64,000 bases of DNA from Bursaphelenchus xylophilus (taxonomy: Eukaryota; Nematoda; Chromadorea; Rhabditida; Aphelenchoididae), in assembly GCA_904066235.2 (NCBI GenBank), contig CAJFCV020000002.1:10168001-10232000 (forward strand), in the 5' to 3' direction. Below, piece after piece: positions 61,913 through 64,000 of this stretch. Both the position numbers and the translations under genes were made by a program. Below the pieces are notes generated by a model, which did not search any database, had not been told where the DNA came from, and saw only the letters and a list, made by a program, of their open reading frames with translations. Within the stretch, counting starts at the first letter, position 1. The number at the start of each line of letters is the position of its first letter.

Positions 61913-62040
61913 TAATTGCCTCCGGAAAAAAATTTAAAAAAAAAATCACCGCACAGTGCGAAAAATCAAAAAATTTCAAAAAATCGCAAATTCAAAAAAT
62001 TTCAATTTTCATTTATTTTCGCCTCCCCAGCCCACAAACA

Positions 62041-62201
62041 TGAACTACAGTCTCCAAAACACCTTCTGCCTTCCCCATCAGCCCTCTCCATCTGCCTTTT
62101 TTGTCTTAATTTTTTCCTCAAATACCCAATCAGGCGGGCCGGGGAATGGCAAACGGAAGTGGGGACTGATCGATTTCCTCAAAGCAAAAAAAAAACTTTG
62201 A
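62041..62201 (+). CDS. doubtful small gene or terminal exon
   Basis: ATG 62,041 follows a CCCCAG acceptor-like site. A second acceptor (CCAATCAG) lies at about 62,132 before K-R-K-W-G-L-I-D-F-L-K-A-K-K-K-L and a TGA. The last part looks protein-like; the first part looks intronic. No family recognised. Confidence 0.2.
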
Positions 62202-62842
62202 AAAGACTGCGACATCGTTTCACGCGCCATCGCACAACACGACGGCAAATAATAAGGTGTTTTGGGGCTTTAATTCGACTGTTTGGGCTTGATTTGGATG
62301 AGCGCACTGTGCAAACGGAAAATGTTGGGAAAAATCGAGGGATTCGAGGGAAATTGGGGGATTTGGAGGTTGAAATAGGTAAATTCAAAGTCTGGTGGAC
62401 TAATATACGACCAGATAAAAGGTTTTCTGATATGAAAAATTTTTAAAAAATTTAAAAATTTCCGACTTTTTTGATAAAAATCAAGAAAAACAAATATTTT
62501 TTTAATATTTTAAAACGCGCAATAAGCAAATAAAAATAGAATAGGGTAAAATACGTGTAGTTTTTTTACATGTTGCGTCTATTTTATCTGAAAAATCAAA
62601 AAAAAATAAAAAAATAAAAAAAATTTTTTTTTATTAATCCCAATTTTCCCTTAAAAATTTTTAAAATTCATTTTAACATCACCAAAAACTATTTTTCAAA
62701 CTTCTACTACCCCCAGCTACCGTAACCCCCCACCTTTTTTCTCAACTTTTCTTCACCCATAAACTGTCAAAAGCGCGGTCGCTAAATACTACCATAAAAG
62801 AGAGGAACATTTTCCTTTTGTGGAAAGTTGTGTGTTCACATT

Positions 62843-62965
62843 ATGACTGTTCCATCGCCACAAAGCGAACAAAAAAAGTTTCGCATCTACATAGTCGTTC
62901 GCTCCAATTTTGGTTTTGAAAAACGTTGGAAATGCATTTTGTCCGGGGAAAAAGAGAAAGGTCAG
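62843..62965 (+). CDS. possible first exon, unrecognised
   Basis: ATG 62,843 opens 41 codons (M-T-V-P-S-P-Q-S-E-Q, F-R-I-Y-I-V-V-R-S-N-F-G-F-E, R-W-K-C-I-L-S-G) and ends GGTCAG|GTAAAA in phase 0. An ATAAAAG box lies about 50 bases upstream. The partner exons would lie right of the window or were not found. The direction is divergent from ZC4H2. Confidence 0.35.
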
Positions 62966-63049
62966 GTAAAAATTTCGAGGTTGGATTTTAATTTATTTTT
63001 TTAATCGTTAAAATACGCAAATTTTTCAAATCCCATCATTTATTTTTTT

Positions 63050-63525
63050 TACCGTACAGTGCAATCCGAAAAATAGGCTAAAAATCGTATCGCACAGTGC
63101 AGTTCAGAAAATAGGCTAAAAATTGCCTTGCACAGTGCAGCCCTGAAAATAGGATAAAAATCGCTTTGCACAGTGCAGCCCTGAAAATAGGCTAAAAATC
63201 GCATCGCACAGTGCAGTCCAAAAAATAAGCTAAAAATTGCTTTGCACAGTGCAGTCCGAAAGATAGGCTAAAAATTGCTTTGCACGGTGCGGTCCAAAAA
63301 ATAAGCCAAAAATTGCTTCGCACAGTGCAGCCCTGAAAATAGGCTAAAAATCGCATCGCACAGTGCAGTCCAAAAAACAAGCCAAAAATCGCTTTGCACA
63401 GTGCAGTCTGAAAAATAAATCAAAAATTGCTTTGCACAGTGCAATTCAGAATATAGGCTAAAAATTGCTTTGCACTGTGCAGTCCAAAAAGTAGGCTAAA
63501 AATCGCTGTGCACAGTGCAACAAAA
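63050..63525. repeat. exact 38-bp tandem array with GCAC core
   Basis: The core starts at 63092, 63130, 63168, 63206, 63244, 63282, 63320, 63358, 63396, 63434, 63472 and 63510: twelve units in strict 38-base steps, with one weak unit before. The spacer is AATAGGCTAAAAATCGCTTT-like. Cores are mostly GCACAGTGC, with one GCACGGTGC and one GCACTGTGC. Confidence 0.97.
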
Positions 63526-63627
63526 AAATTGAAAAATCAAAAAAAAATGGTAAATTTTTTCTAGCTCTAACTTTTCCCGGGTTACGATACAAGTAATAAC
63601 TTGCCTTTGTCCCCCTTTCTTACTCAC

Positions 63628-63706
63628 AACTTCACGCCGCAAAAGGTTGAGCCTCTCGGCTTCACTTTTCTTCTGACTCAGCCTGTCTGTGATGAGTCCA
63701 AACAAT
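63628..63706 (-). CDS. possible exon, unrecognised
   Basis: Between an AAAGCAG acceptor and a GTGAGTAAG donor on the minus strand lies a 79-base frame with L-F-G-L-I-T-D-R-L-S, E-A-E-R-L-N-L-L-R-R-E-V, helical in look. No neighbouring exon was found. It would belong to a gene extending right of the window. Confidence 0.3.
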
Positions 63707-63709
63707 CTG

Positions 63710-64000
63710 CTTTTGTTAGAAGGCTCAGAAAAAAGATTTTTAGAAATTGAGAGAGTAAGAGGGAAAATAGAGAGAAAAAGTGTAAGAAAAAATGAAAAAT
63801 TGAGATTTTTTGGAAATAATTTTTCAAAAAATCGAAAAAAAAAATATTTTTTATTTACAAAAAATAAAAAAAAATAAAAAAATAGTGAAAAATCAGAAAA
63901 TTGGAAAAATCAAAAAAAAAAAAAAATTTTTTAAAATCAAAAAATCCCAAAAAAATCTCCATAAATAACCCAAAAATTCCAACAAAAAATCAAAAAAACG
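63710..64000. other. AT-rich end of window, no gene
   Basis: Mostly A and T runs with no usable frame. Confidence 0.4.

Overview
The window looks like a piece of a nematode nuclear genome. Genes are split by introns that end in TTTTCAG, and some introns are very short. The gene families fit an animal: a protein with two MSP domains, sigma-class glutathione S-transferases, a ZC4H2 zinc-finger protein, GT43 glucuronyltransferases and canonical eukaryotic tRNAs. No organism name is given, because nothing in the sequence fixes the species. The DNA is AT-rich, and repeats fill most of the space between exons.

Layout: 0-1 kb holds a broken GT43 exon and two doubtful exons. 1.0-4.9 kb is a long inverted repeat with a TA-flanked 1 kb element inserted in one arm. 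4.9-8.0 kb (+) is a GT43 gene whose last intron carries a mariner-type element with another element nested in it. 10.6-12.95 kb (-) is a second GT43 gene with a short MITE in each of two introns. 14-17.1 kb is repeats. 17.2-21.7 kb (-) is a ten-exon gene for a protein with two MSP domains. A tRNA-Trp follows at 22.0 kb. 23.3-26.4 kb is a decayed LTR-type element. 29.1-32.5 kb (+) is a zinc alcohol dehydrogenase whose second intron consists largely of two giant palindromes, one carrying a tRNA-like sequence. 33.9-36.6 kb (+) is a GST with a tRNA-Gly in its first intron. 37.6-38.6 kb is another foldback element with a tRNA-like core. 39.4-41.4 kb (+) is a GST with a signal peptide. 44.3-61.1 kb (-) is one gene, ZC4H2: a coiled-coil N-terminus at 55.5-61.1 kb and a Q-rich plus zinc-finger C-terminus at 44.3-46.5 kb, with an apparent alternative first exon at 47.0 kb. 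Its two largest introns hold many MITEs and a Drosophila-FB-like foldback element that carries a spliced reading frame.

The most striking feature of the whole window is a 9-base near-palindrome, GCAC-N-GTGC. It occurs well over a hundred times, clustered in introns and between genes. Separate tandem arrays have different periods (38, 33 and about 32 bases) and different spacer sequences, but all contain the same core. A second, rarer motif, GTAAAATACG, is scattered at more than a dozen places. Transposon families could be separated by comparing filled and empty sites: TA-duplicating MITEs, a 3-bp TNA-duplicating family and an 8-bp-duplicating hAT-like family.

The genes do not form an obvious pathway. 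The enzymes suggest proteoglycan linker synthesis (GT43) and detoxification or redox metabolism (ADH, GST). All exon joins were made by eye from splice signals and phase; none was checked against transcripts or databases.
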